A stretch of 64,000 nucleotides of DNA from Pseudorasbora parva (lineage: Eukaryota; Chordata; Actinopteri; Cypriniformes; Gobionidae): contig NC_090176.1 of the NCBI RefSeq assembly GCF_024679245.1, forward strand, positions 25,301,046 through 25,365,045, read 5' to 3'. The notes beneath the pieces are model-generated. The model ran no database searches. It was not told the DNA's origin and saw only the letters and a program-made list of their open reading frames with translations. Below are positions 1 through 9,440 of the stretch, piece after piece; position 1 is the stretch's first letter, and the number at the start of each line of letters is the position of its first letter. The translations under genes and the position numbers were made by a program.

Positions 1-214
1 CCCCCCCCCCCAAAAAAAAAGATTGCTAAGTGGTTGCTTTTCCCAAGCGCTAGAGACTTTTATGCTTCTCCTAAAATTCCTTAGGAGAAATGAAAATAGA
101 CACAAATGAGACATGAGAAATATTTGTGAGAAAATTAAAATAAAACAAAATATGTTTTAAAGTTAAAAGTTTTGAGTTAAAATATGAGTTAAAACGGAGA
201 AATGCTAGACAGAG
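1..214. other. Unassigned AT-rich start of window
   Basis: The window opens with a C run followed by an A run, then AT-rich sequence with short gagaaat-type motifs that echo the repeats at 1.2-2.3 kb. I see no gene or element boundary here. Confidence 0.6.
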
Positions 215-796
215 ATGTGATTTTTCACTCCAGAGAACTCGTTTCTACTGCTCTAGAGTCCAGTGGAAGCGTGCTTTGCACCTCTGCTTCCAACGCTTTG
301 CATTGCACTTGGTGATGTAAGGCTTGGATGCAGCTGCTCCGCTATTTAACCCATTCTATGAAGTTCTCTACACACTATTCTTGAGCTAATCTGAAGGCCA
401 CACAAACTTTGAAGGTCTCTAGCTATTGACTCTGCAGAAACTGTGCGCCTCAGCATGCGCTGACCCCGCTCTGTGATTTTACGTGGCCTTCCACTTCATG
501 GCTGAGTTTCTGTTGTTCCCAGTTGCTGCCACTTTGTTATAACACCACTAACAGTTGACCTTGGAATATTAGTAGTGAGGAAATTTCATAAATTGACTTA
601 TTTCACAGGTGGTAACCTTTCAAGGCACCACGCTTAAATTCACTGAGCTCCTGAGAGCAACCCATTCATTCAAAAATGTTTGTAGAAGCATCTGTATAGG
701 TGCTTGATTTTACACAACTGCGGCCATGGATGTGATTGGAACACCTGAATTCAATAATTTGGAGGACTGTCCCAATACTTTTGGCAATATATTGTA
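215..796 (-). pseudogene. Tc1-like transposase remnant (N-terminal half) with one TIR
   Basis: Read on the minus strand, this is the first half of a Tc1/mariner transposase: a start near 679, a paired helix-turn-helix region, a basic stretch (about 490-465), and decay until just before the first catalytic Asp region near 220. Many stops and frameshifts are visible. The right edge ends in ccaaaagtattgggac (minus strand), a terminal inverted repeat typical of fish Tc1 elements. The C-terminal half with the second Asp and the Glu, and the other TIR, are absent. Family assignment is by eye; the element is certainly dead. Confidence 0.8.
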
Positions 797-1209
797 TTTT
801 TTAATATTGTAAAAATAAAAAAATATAATTTAACTAAATACCATTTTACATTTCAGAATATTAAGGGTTACTATTTTAAATTGTCCCAAGCATTGTATAT
901 GCAGCACATTTTCTAAACACACTAGAAAGGGATTAGATAAGTCTACGTGTTTAATATAAGAGATACATATTTTCTTTTTATCAAATGTAGCCCTAGTGTA
1001 CCAGTGCTTCATGGTTGTTGAATAACCCTTCCCCCCTCTCTTTTAGCATTGTACTTGTACTACCCTTATGCATGTAAATATAGGTCATGATTTTTTCTAT
1101 TAAATCATTGTGCAACAAAACAGTGTCTACTCTAAACGACTTCAAATATGATCGAAATGGTGTGGATAAATGAGATTGAAAAAAAAATGCTTTCACATCT
1201 CAAATATTT
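797..1209. other. AT-rich sequence, nothing recognised
   Basis: Short open frames occur here on the minus strand, but their composition looks random. No repeat or splice structure was recognised. Confidence 0.5.
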
Positions 1210-2335
1210 CTGCTAGATATAAATTTGATCACATTAACATCAAATGGAACTTTTCGCTTGAGTCTCTTGCTCTTGCTTCTCCTGAAAAAAAAAATAAAAT
1301 CTAACACTCTCAAAATGGCCTCCTTAGAAGTGTTTGAAGAGACCTCAACAACATCACACACTGTGCTCAGAATTCTCCTTAGAGAATATGGTGGTCTCAC
1401 ATTTGTCTCCTCTATAGTTTCAGAAGAGACCTCAACATCAGCACAAACTAGGCTCAGATTTCTCTCCTTAACTAGAGAATCTGGAGCTATCACATTTGTC
1501 TCTGCTCTCAACTTTACAAATTAAATTGCACTAAATCAAGTACCTGAAAGGCACTAAAGTAAGAGACAATCCATAAATTTAGAGTTAAGAGTGAAGCTAT
1601 GACTCCTAATTGCTGGCACACAATAAGAGAATAGAGCTGTTCAGTTTATGAGCATAGGGCACATCATTTGTTCTTGGCTTACAGAAGTCTTACTACAGTA
1701 ACAGTAACCCTGAAACTTTCTTTGCTGAAAGGCAAATTAAAGGCTTACCACTCAATCCTTGACTAATTTCATTAATAATACATTGTAAAAAGAGTTTGTA
1801 CTAAGACATCTAATTTGTGAAATTGTTGAGATCTCTTCTAAACTTTAGAGGAGACTAATATAATTCCAGTGTCTCTTGATAAGGAGATAAATATGAGAAC
1901 AGTGATGGTTACGATGCGATCTCTTCTGAATCTTTAGAGGAGATAAATATGAGAGATTCAATTTAAGAATTTCTAGCTATGGAGAAAAATCTGAGCATAA
2001 TAATGTGTGATGCTGTTGAAATCTCTTCTAAATGTTTGAGAAAAACGTGTGATACAGTGTACAGTAAGGAGAACAAATTATGAGCACAGTAAGTGTGTGA
2101 TGTTAATGAGATCTATTCTAAAAAAAAAAATTAATAGACAACACATGTGAGAAGAGAGAGAGAGAATCAGAGTCTCTAGCTAAGGAGAAAAGGTTGAGCT
2201 CAGTGTGTGATGTTGCTGATATCTGATATATGTTGCTGAGTGTTCGAGTTTGTGTCTTTTTGCAGGAAGCAAGTGTGAGAAGCGAGAGACTCAAACAAAA
2301 GTTTCCATTTTATGTTAAAGTAACTTAATTTAAGA
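1210..2335. repeat. Foldback structure: opposed arrays of ~87-bp units
   Basis: The left arm (about 1215-1510) contains direct units spaced 87 bp apart (gaagagacctcaac at 1336 and 1423). The right arm (about 1825-2330) contains the same unit in reverse orientation, with atctcttct-type starts at 1831, 1919, 2021, 2111 and 2221. The outer edges also match as an inverted repeat: gagactcaagcgaaaagttc (minus strand, left) against gagactcaaacaaaagtttc (plus strand, right). The 87-bp period is a multiple of three, so both strands of the left arm stay open for about 100 codons with a 29-residue repeat; this is probably a by-product of the tandem structure. Possible identities are a foldback transposon or a minisatellite-bearing MITE. 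Confidence 0.65.
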
Positions 2336-2477
2336 TCAATTTTAGATGTTAAAGAGATGTTTCTTTCCTCTGGACAGTTTTTTTAAACTGTCTGTTCTGT
2401 CCATAGTGACTTTACATTTAATACAGGAACAATCCCCCTAGAGAATGGTCCATAAGAGCAACACTGGCTTTTATTTT

Positions 2478-2553
2478 TGCTGATTGCAGGGATTGAACCA
2501 GCATTCTCCCGGTTACTAGCCCTAAACGTTACTCATATACCACCTGCTCCAAT
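2478..2553 (-). repeat. tRNA-like (SINE-type) fragment
   Basis: On the minus strand the segment shows an A-box-like ggtatatgagtaacg and a B-box-like ggttcaatccc at roughly tRNA spacing. The arms do not form a clean cloverleaf and no anticodon stem is convincing, so this is called a tRNA-derived repeat head and not a functional tRNA. Confidence 0.45.
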
Positions 2554-2663
2554 AGAGGAGCTCATCATTTTATAACATCCACTTTCACCCTCATATCAGT
2601 CATTCCATTATGTCACTCATCTAATTATTTTATTGCATAATTCATCACATGTGTTTGCATTAA

Positions 2664-3097
2664 AGGGGTGATTGATAAGCATTTTTTGAAGGCTGGGTAC
2701 AAAAACATTACTTTTCACATATTTTACCTTTATTCTACACCGCCGTGTCCCTTCTTGTAAAAACTGGCAGATAGCTTCCTAGTTCTATAAAGCCGCTCCC
2801 TCAGAAATACGCAATGGGCTCAGATTGGTTAGCTGGCCACGTGATTTGTGATTCGCTAACCGCCGAGTCTACGTTGTCTAGAAACGTCACGCCCCTTACC
2901 ATTACAAGTAGTTGCATATGCTCAGGTGTGCTGTAAAAAACAATGGCGTCAATATTGCCTTATCAATTTGAGCTCAAATCAGACCCAGCGACTATTAATG
3001 AAGAGGATCAATCAGACCTGTGCAAGAACAGCTGTTACAGGATGTTTCAGAATGGTATGGATTTTTATTTATTTATAGTTGTCTCATACTTTGTATA
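2664..3097 (+). mobile_element. TTAA-type element, left end
   Basis: A TTAA at 2660-2663 is followed by aggggtgattg, similar in style to the TTAA elements at 10.8, 35.3 and 51.9 kb. A GC-richer promoter-like stretch (2780-2935) precedes an exon-like ATG ORF. The matching right end is not found; the element is interrupted at 3098 by a MITE. Confidence 0.5.
2943..3055 (+). pseudogene. First exon of P2X7 ballast-domain-like protein, frameshifted
   Basis: The ATG at 2943 opens a frame with YQFELKSDP, resembling the Y-x-F-E-P-E-S-D-P motif near the N-terminus of fish proteins that carry the zinc-binding P2X7 intracellular (ballast) domain. The continuation QEQLLQDVSEW is present but in another frame, so there is a frameshift near 3015-3025. 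The segment ends at a possible donor (g|gtatgg near 3055). The Cys-rich domain that should follow was not found. A related exon lies in the TTAA element at 35.3 kb. Identity rests on short motifs recognised by eye. Confidence 0.5.
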
Positions 3098-3356
3098 CAC
3101 TGTCAGAAAAAAAGGTACATTGCTGTCTCTGGGGCGGTACCCTAAGGTACAAAACCAAAAAGGTACTAATATGTACCTTTAAGGTGCTACTATGTACCTT
3201 TAAGGTACTAATTCACTCTTAAAGTACTGATATATACCTTTTAAGGTACTAATATTTGCCATTTAGGGGTGAGTAAGGTACAAAGATGCACCTTTTCACT
3301 TTTGTACCTTTTCACTTTTGCCCCTGTGACAGCACTGTACCTTTTTTCTGAGAGTG
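3098..3356 (+). mobile_element. GTACC-rich MITE, copy 1
   Basis: Imperfect terminal inverted repeats bound the element: cactgtcagaaaaaaaggta at the left and, reversed, cactctcagaaaaaaggtac at the right. The interior is made of repeated ggtac and gtacctttaa words. A second copy in the same orientation lies at 42426-42665. Flanks show TATA on both sides, compatible with a short TA-type duplication. No coding capacity. Confidence 0.75.
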
Positions 3357-3952
3357 TATAGGCTGTTATATGTAAATGCTACTAATGTTAAAGATATAGT
3401 ACAGCAGAATACATGATTGCCTTGTAGCCTTTTTATATAATCATTCTAACAAATAATACTACAATTCTCAAAGGGAATATTTGATTACAGACTGGATTTG
3501 TGATCGCTATTGACTGTATAGATTTGGGTGAGAGTCTACGCAGTAGAGAGCAGGAAATACAGCCGCGATATCAAAAGCCTGCCCACACACTCGCAGATGC
3601 AGAACAATTCATTATGTTGGTGTGGAATAAACATATTGCTTCGATGTCGATTTTTTTTTTTTTTTTTGTTTTTTTACTCTAGCAAGGACAGAAACAGCTT
3701 CAACCAATCACATAGTCTACAAGGAAACAAAGGTGACGAAATGTCCAGTTGATGCCACTAGCTATTCACTCAACATTAACTTTTGCCAGGTATGGCATTT
3801 CTTATGAGATAACAGCTGTAGTTCAAGTTAAAGCTGTAATGTTACAATATTTGAATGCGCATAAACAACAGCTTCTGTTTCTCGACAGCATGGCAATAAC
3901 ATGGCTTTTGTTGCGTGTTCCCTGGGGCAGAGTTTGGGTACATTTTAGTACC
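3357..3952. other. Unassigned sequence after MITE
   Basis: It may be the interrupted remainder of the TTAA element that begins at 2664. A T run lies at 3651-3667. Short open frames occur but have no recognisable domain. Confidence 0.4.
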
Positions 3953-4009
3953 CAAATGTCCAGTACAGAATACAACAAGAAGCTTGTTGTATTCTCTACC
4001 GGACATTTG
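3953..4009. repeat. 57-bp near-perfect palindrome
   Basis: Arms 3953-3979 and 3983-4009 are inverted copies of 27 bp with two mismatches, separated by a 3-bp loop (aag). The arms begin caaatgtcc. The structure could form a stable hairpin in DNA or RNA. No flanking duplication was seen. Confidence 0.8.
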
Positions 4010-5299
4010 TTCTTAAAAAGCTTCTTTAAAAGAAAAAACACATCTTCTTTTTCTTTGAACTTTTAGCTTTGTAACTGTGCAGAACGGTTTATGCTCAAAC
4101 TGCAACATTACACACTAACTAAACTTTAAAAAAGTAAAATCACAATAAACACTGCTTTAAATGAGACTCGGTGGGACCAGATACTTCAAAATGAAATGGA
4201 ACAGCCAAGATGGGAACATCTTCCCATTAAAAAAAAAAAAAAAGCCCAAGCTAGCAGAGCATTCTTATCTGAAATCAATTTTTTTTTACTTGCCATTGGA
4301 GTGCTTGTTGAAAAATAAAATCTTCAAGGAATTAATAATCCAAGATGGAGTCAACAGAAATTTGAACCTGCCACTCTCCGTTGAGAGTTTTATGGGAAGC
4401 AATGTTCCAAGACTGATCCCTATATGCTATCTCCTCACCGCTGGAGTGTGACTGAAAACGCATGAATGAATCGATCAGGTTTTTCTTTTGAGGTACAATC
4501 CTCTCTCTTTCTCTCTTTCTCTCTACTATTCATTTTTTGCTCTCAGACTGAAACGTGCCACATGCTTGAAGTTTGGGAAAGCCATTTTGGACACAATGGT
4601 GGGCACTTAAAAGCCCTGGGAAATAGGACGGAGGTCAGAGTTGGTGGAGGGAGGTAAAGCGTAGCATTGGAAGTCAATATGTGACACTGGGTTGGAGAGA
4701 AGAGAGATGGGAGGAGGGCATGCGGTGTTAATAGAATGAAAGAATCAGCAGGATGAGCTAGCCGGTCCAGCATGCAGTGTTGACAGGTAATCATTGAATG
4801 TCAACCATGAGGAGGCAACAAAAGCAGCAGAACTCTCTCTTTACTGGTTTTAGTGTCTCTGATGGTGGATGACAGCCGATAAAGTTCCACAATAATCCCA
4901 CAGTGCTGACTGAAACTTGTGAAATGAGACAATACTGTCGGATGCTATCCACTAAAACTCCACATCTAAAAAAGTGGCAGTAGTGCAAGTTCTTCTACTT
5001 TTCATCATATAAACCAGTGGCTGGTTGCATAAACTGCTTAGACTAGCCATAAAATGCAGTCATCTATTGTTTTTGTTTTTTTCTTCACAAAGTTTCTGAT
5101 GGTAAGTAAGACTGATCACCTCTTGTCTTACTGTTAGTTGATCATACATAGTGGCTAAGTTTATGCAACTTGCCCCAGAAGTCCTTATCTAGGGCAATAT
5201 GAAAACAGTGTTTTCTAGTAAACATATCTAAACATTCTTGAAAAAAAAAAAAAAAAAAAATGAAGAAATTTTTTGTAAATAAAACTTGTTTTCAAAAAA
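4010..5299. other. Unassigned single-copy-looking sequence
   Basis: The stretch contains A or T runs (4230-4243, 5239-5260) and a pyrimidine-rich tract near 4500-4525. The open frames at 4161-4451, 4466-4657 and 4543-4794 have no recognisable domains. Confidence 0.45.
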
Positions 5300-5479
5300 T
5301 ATATACAGCCGTTCAAAAGTTTGGAGAATATTAATGGTCCTGTCCACTAATAGTCAAATTATTTTTAATTTTTTTTGAAAGAGGTCTCATGCTCATCAAG
5401 GCTTATTTAAGGAAATAATAAACACAAAAACAGTAATATTGTGAAATAATATTAGAGTTTAAATTAAAATAACTGTTGT

Positions 5480-5482
<3 letters not shown>
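5300..5482 (+). repeat. Dispersed cyprinid-type repeat, 5' part
   Basis: The segment begins gttcaaaagtttgg and contains cagtaatattgtgaaat, words shared with 26090-26295 and, reversed, 49320-49700. The rest of this copy resumes at 9077 after the Tc1 insertion, so a single repeat was split. Confidence 0.6.

Positions 5483-5565
<83 letters not shown>
5483..5565. repeat. (TA)n microsatellite
   Basis: About 40 TA units lie exactly where the left terminus of the Tc1 element should be. The outer left TIR is missing, so the microsatellite has probably expanded over it or replaced it. Confidence 0.95.
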
Positions 5566-5568
<3 letters not shown>

Positions 5569-6840
5569 TATCATGAAAAGGTTCTCTAAACGAGCTATTA
5601 ACCTAATCATCTGAATCAATTAATTAACTCTAAACACCTGCAAAAGATTCCTGAGGCTTTTAAAAACTCCCAGCCTGGTTCATTACTCAAAACCGCAATC
5701 ATGGGTAAGACTGCCGACCCGACCCTGTCCAGAAGGCCATCATTGACACCCTCGAGCGAGAGGGTAAGACACAGAAAGAAATTTCTGAACGAATAGGCTG
5801 TTCCCAGAGTGCTGTATCAAGGCACCTCAGTGGGAAGTCTGTGGGATGGAAAAAGTGTGGCAAAAAACGTTGCACAACGAGAAGAGGTGACGAGACCCTA
5901 AGGAAGATTGTGGAGAAGGACCGATTCCAGACCTTGGGGGACCTGCAGAAGCAGTGGACTGAGTCTGGAGTAGAAACATCCAGAGCCACCGTGCACAGAC
6001 GTGTGCAGGAAATGGGCTACAGGTGCCACATTCCCCAGGTCAAGCCACTTTGGGCTACAGAGAAGCAGCACTGGACTGTTGCTTACACTCTAAAAAATAA
6101 TTCAGTGGCTTAGTAAATATCACAGTAATAATTAACTTTATTAACTTAATAAAATCTCTCAATATCATTTACTTGATGGTTTTAGTTAAACATACCAAAA
6201 TAATTGACTAAAAATCCAACAGTTAATTTTGTCTAAAATTTATAGTTATATTGAAGTTTTTTTCACTAAAATAATTTAGTATTCAAATAACCAATTATTT
6301 AATTTAAATATACTTAATACATTTGCGAAATTTATTTCAAAATATTTGAGAATGGAGAATTAAACCGATCTGTTTCAAGAACCACAAATATTACTTAATT
6401 AAAATCAAGATTATTAATATTTAACACACACTGAAGAAATTGAGTAAATTTACTCGATTAAAACAATGCGCCCCTCCCCCACCCCCTGACGTGACTTCAG
6501 CTCGACGGTTGAGTGAGTGCGGATATTTGAATTCTCCTCCGTCACCAGAGCAGTTTCTTCTTCTCAGCGTCGCAGAATTGGGGCATTTCCTCGGTGAAAT
6601 TCAGGTTCGTATGTTTTTTTTATTCTATATAATCATTACTGTGCTAAAAGGCATTTTATTTAATTCAAAACAACATGCAGGCACAGTGTGAGTCACCTTT
6701 AGTTAACGTGTGGCATTGGTCTTTGAAACGACTGCTGTGTTGCTCAAAACACACAACTTTAAAGATAATGAATATAATGAATGAATAATTGGATGATAAA
6801 ATCTTATTAAAACTGGGCACTGTTTGTTTATTGTCAGGTT

Positions 6841-7005
6841 ATGGAGTCTGGCGCCTGGCAGCATCTTTCAGCTACAAATGAAACGCAGGACAGCGGTCTC
6901 AAGTTCAAAGTCCACCCGCAGACCGCTAACGTTAGTCCATCTCAGGCTCGAGAAACAGCGCTGATACGGTGGAAATGGGATAACAGACCGGTTGATTACA
7001 CTTGA
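6841..7005 (+). CDS. Intact 54-codon ORF in a transcription-unit-like cassette
   Basis: ATG at 6841 to TGA at 7003-7005, 54 residues, beginning MESGAWQHLSATNET. It is hydrophilic, with no signal peptide or membrane segment, and I recognise no family. It follows a possible acceptor (tgtcag at 6832-6837) after a possible donor (cag|gttcgt at 6604/6605), giving a 233-bp candidate intron and a CpG-rich upstream exon (about 6465-6604). An AATAAA at 7136-7141 is followed by a GT-rich stretch (tgtgtttgtgtgg), as expected of a polyadenylation site. The donor is weak. The upstream frame at 6440 lacks an ATG, so coding would start at 6841. It could be a captured host transcript or a non-coding RNA. Confidence 0.4.
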   Translation: MESGAWQHLSATNETQDSGLKFKVHPQTANVSPSQARETALIRWKWDNRPVDYT

Positions 7006-7135
7006 ATTACTTTTAAATGTTTAATTTTTACTTCTAAAATGTTTGTTACATGAGTTTAAATGTTGTAAAATAACTCTTATTCTTTACATGTCAAAACAGT
7101 AATATATGCTGTAACGTTATTGCTGTACTCGTCGA

Positions 7136-7180
7136 CAATAAAGGCCATGTCATGTATAAGTGTGTTTGTGTGGACTGTGG
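7136..7180 (+). terminator. Candidate polyadenylation signal with GT-rich downstream element
   Basis: AATAAA at 7136-7141, with tgtgtttgtgtgg about 20-35 bases downstream. It would end the cassette carried by the TIR element. Confidence 0.5.
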
Positions 7181-8037
7181 CGTATTTTACAAAGGTTTAG
7201 AGGAAATTAAAGTTATACTATACAAGTTAGTAATACTCATAAATAAAAACAGTTCATATTAGTCATAAATATTGGTTTTTAAAATGCTTTTTACCCAATT
7301 TTTTCTACTCAATTGAATTTGTTAATGTAACAAATACAGTTAATCAGCTCTACTTAATTTTTTTACTTACATTTACTCAGTTCTTATGGTGTCTATAATT
7401 GATTTCACTGCTTTAAAATTTACTCAATTTGTTTAGTGTAAAAATGTTTCACCAAAAAAATTAAGTAAATCATAGTATTAGTTTTTAGAGTGTAGTGGTC
7501 CAAAGTACTTTTTTTCGGATGAAAGCAAATTGCCAAATTGCCTGAAGTCCAGTGTCAAGTACCCACAGTCAGTGATGGTCTGGGGTGCCATGTCAGCTGC
7601 TGGTGTTGGTCCACTGTGTTTTATCAAGGGCAGGGTCAATGGAGCTAGCTATCAGGAGATTTTGGAGCACTTCATGCTTCCATCTGCTGAAAAGCTTTAT
7701 GGAGATGATTTCGTTTTTCAGCATGACCTGGCACCTACTCACAGTGCCAAAACCACTGGTAAATGGTTTACTGACCATGGTATTACTGTGCTCAATTGGC
7801 CTGCCAACTCTCCTGACCTGAACCCCATAGAGAATCTGTGGGATATTGTGAAGAGAAAGTTGAGACATGCAAGACCCAACACTCTGGATGAGCTTAAGGC
7901 CGCTATTGAAGCATCCTGGGCCTCCATAACACCTCAGCAGTGCCACAGGCTGATCGCCTCCATGCCACGCCGCATTGAAGCAGTCATTTCTGCAAAAGGA
8001 TTCCCGACCAAGTATTGAGTGCATAACTGAACATAAT

Positions 8038-8813
8038 TAGCCTGACGTGGTCATAGTCAGTTCTAGTCAGAATATGAGTCTGAAACTGCTCCATTGGGCT
8101 GTGATTATGGGGCATGTTTCAACCGAACCAGGAAAGACCTCAATTGGATAGACCTACAACCAATCAGAGCAACGAAGCGACGCATTGTCAAGTGTCAACA
8201 AAGTTCAACTGCACTGTGTTGTCAAGTCCGCGTTTTTCCGCGGGTTGTTTTCTATGTCCGCGGGTTGAAGCGACTATTATGTGATATATAGACCCATGAG
8301 TGCGAATTTTAGCCGGCAACCTTGCCAAAATAACACACATTTTACCCCCAAACGCCATTTTTCCCCTGGAGAACCCCCCAAGAAGCTATTGTTTAGGGCT
8401 AGTAGTTGTCGGGTTTTGTTGTAAAAACTTGGCAACCCTGTCTGCACGTGCGCTGAAATCTGGCTGGAATACACGATTTTTGCCGGTGTTCTAAAAAAAT
8501 AAAATAATTTAATGATAAACGGAGTACTTACCCAACATGAGCATCATTTCTGAGAGAAATAGTGAAGGTGAATGCATACACAAGCAAGCTCTCCGTTACA
8601 GATTCAAACAAATATAATCCAAGCCCCTTTGATGACGTGCATGATTACGGTACTGTGTATTATCTGTCCGTCATCGTCTAAAGCCCACCCTGATGATTTC
8701 ATTGGTCCGAACAGTTTCTGTTCGGGGATAATTACTCCTCTATGGAGCAAGGCCAGACCGAACTGCCCGACCTAAAAATATTGTGGGCGGGGCTAAGTTG
8801 GAATCCAGCCTAG
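8038..8813 (+). mobile_element. hAT-type non-autonomous element, copy a (776 bp)
   Basis: Exact 8-bp target duplications aacataat lie at 8030-8037 and 8814-8821. The element begins tagcctgacgtgg and ends ggaatccagcctag, a short imperfect TIR. It sits just after the transposase stop of the Tc1 element. Copies b (51604-54553) and c (49709-50034) lie in the opposite orientation. No coding region is recognised; the open frames at 8094-8494 appear incidental. Confidence 0.85.
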
Positions 8814-9076
8814 AACATAATTATGTGAAGGTTAACTTTTTTGTATTAAAAACACTTTTCTTTTATTGGTTGGATGAAATATGCTATTTTTTTGAGAATT
8901 TGGGGTTTTCATGAGCGTTATGCCAAAATCATCAGTATTAAAACAATAAAAGACCTGAAATATTTCAGTTGGTGTGCAATGAATCTAAAATATATGAACG
9001 TTTAATTTTTTATCATTACATTATGGAAAATAATGAACTTCTATCACATATGCTAATTTTTTGAGAAGGACCTGTA

Positions 9077-9250
9077 TAATACGTAATTTATTGCTGTGAT
9101 GGTGATGTTGAAAGACTAAATTTTCAACATCATTACTTCAATCTTCTGATGCGGAAATCATTCTAATATGCAGATTTGGTGCTTAAAACATTTCATATTA
9201 TTACCTATTTTAAAAACAGTTTACACAGCTTAATGTCTTTGTGGAAATGG
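9077..9250 (+). repeat. Dispersed cyprinid-type repeat, 3' part
   Basis: Continues the repeat left at 5482: ttttcaacatcattacttca and gaaatcattctaatatg match the corresponding end of the copy at 26090-26295. Confidence 0.6.
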
Positions 9251-9319
9251 TGATTTATTTTTTTATAAGAGAATAGAAAATTCAACTTTTGAATAATTAA
9301 ATGTATCCTTTCTAAATAA

Positions 9320-9320
<1 letters not shown>

Positions 9321-9416
<96 letters not shown>

Positions 9417-9440
9417 GTGTGTGTGTATGTTTGTTTGTTT
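9321..9440. repeat. (TA)n then (TG)n microsatellite
   Basis: About 47 TA units to 9414, followed by a short tgtgtgtgtatgtttgtttg tract. The long minus-strand YIYI open frame over it is a low-complexity artefact. Confidence 0.95.

Larger units (their letters stand above)
6086..7492 (+). mobile_element. 1.4-kb TIR element inserted in the Tc1 transposase
   Basis: The element starts cactctaaaaaataat and ends gtttttagagtg, an inverted repeat of about 12 bp, and is flanked by TA on both sides (6084-6085 and 7493-7494). The flanking transposase sequence joins up across it, so the boundaries are firm. The ends are AT-rich with repeated tttactcaatt words; the middle is CpG-richer and exon-like (separate entry). 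No transposase is encoded, so the element is non-autonomous. Confidence 0.85.
5701..8018 (+). pseudogene. Tc1-like transposase, broken by frameshift, deletions and an insertion
   Basis: ATG at 5701. A frameshift by about 5729 throws off the N-terminus; after it the helix-turn-helix reads well (KEISERIGCSQSAVSRHLS). The frame runs to 6083, with an in-frame deletion near 6050 relative to the usual Tc1 pattern, and is then interrupted by the element at 6086-7492. It resumes at 7495 with the SDES motif (first catalytic Asp), then a further deletion near 7530. From there the C-terminal half is open to TGA at 8018, with QHDLAP (second Asp) and DLNPIENLW (catalytic Glu). All three DDE residues are therefore still encoded but in pieces, so no functional transposase can be made. 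Confidence 0.9.
5566..9076 (+). mobile_element. Tc1-like transposon, interrupted by two later insertions
   Basis: The left inner terminal repeat (gcatatcatgaaaaggttct) and the right terminal repeat ending gagaaggacctgta at about 9074 bound the element. Right-end sequence at 8850-9074 contains two spaced copies of a tgctattttttgag or tgctaattttttgag word, as in IR/DR-type Tc1 ends with long (over 200 bp) repeats. Removing the inserts at 6086-7492 and 8038-8813 leaves about 1.3 kb plus the lost left end, a normal size for a Tc1 element. It sits inside an older dispersed repeat (5300-5482 plus 9077-9250). Confidence 0.85.

Noticed and set aside
1200..1524. Two ~100-codon frames on opposite strands as a real repeat protein
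   Set aside because: Both are open because the tandem unit is 87 bp; no codon bias or known domain.
2478..2553. Functional tRNA on the minus strand (also 47905-48000 and 55640-55680)
   Set aside because: B boxes are plausible but there is no complete cloverleaf or convincing anticodon stem; called SINE-like repeats.
6440..6691. 83-codon frame as the start of the cassette protein
   Set aside because: It begins at TTG, not ATG, and runs into the candidate intron. Splicing would join it in frame to the 54-codon ORF, but without an ATG it is not a credible start.
7593..8024. 143-codon minus-strand frame
   Set aside because: Antisense shadow of the Tc1 transposase C-terminal half, which reads correctly on the plus strand.
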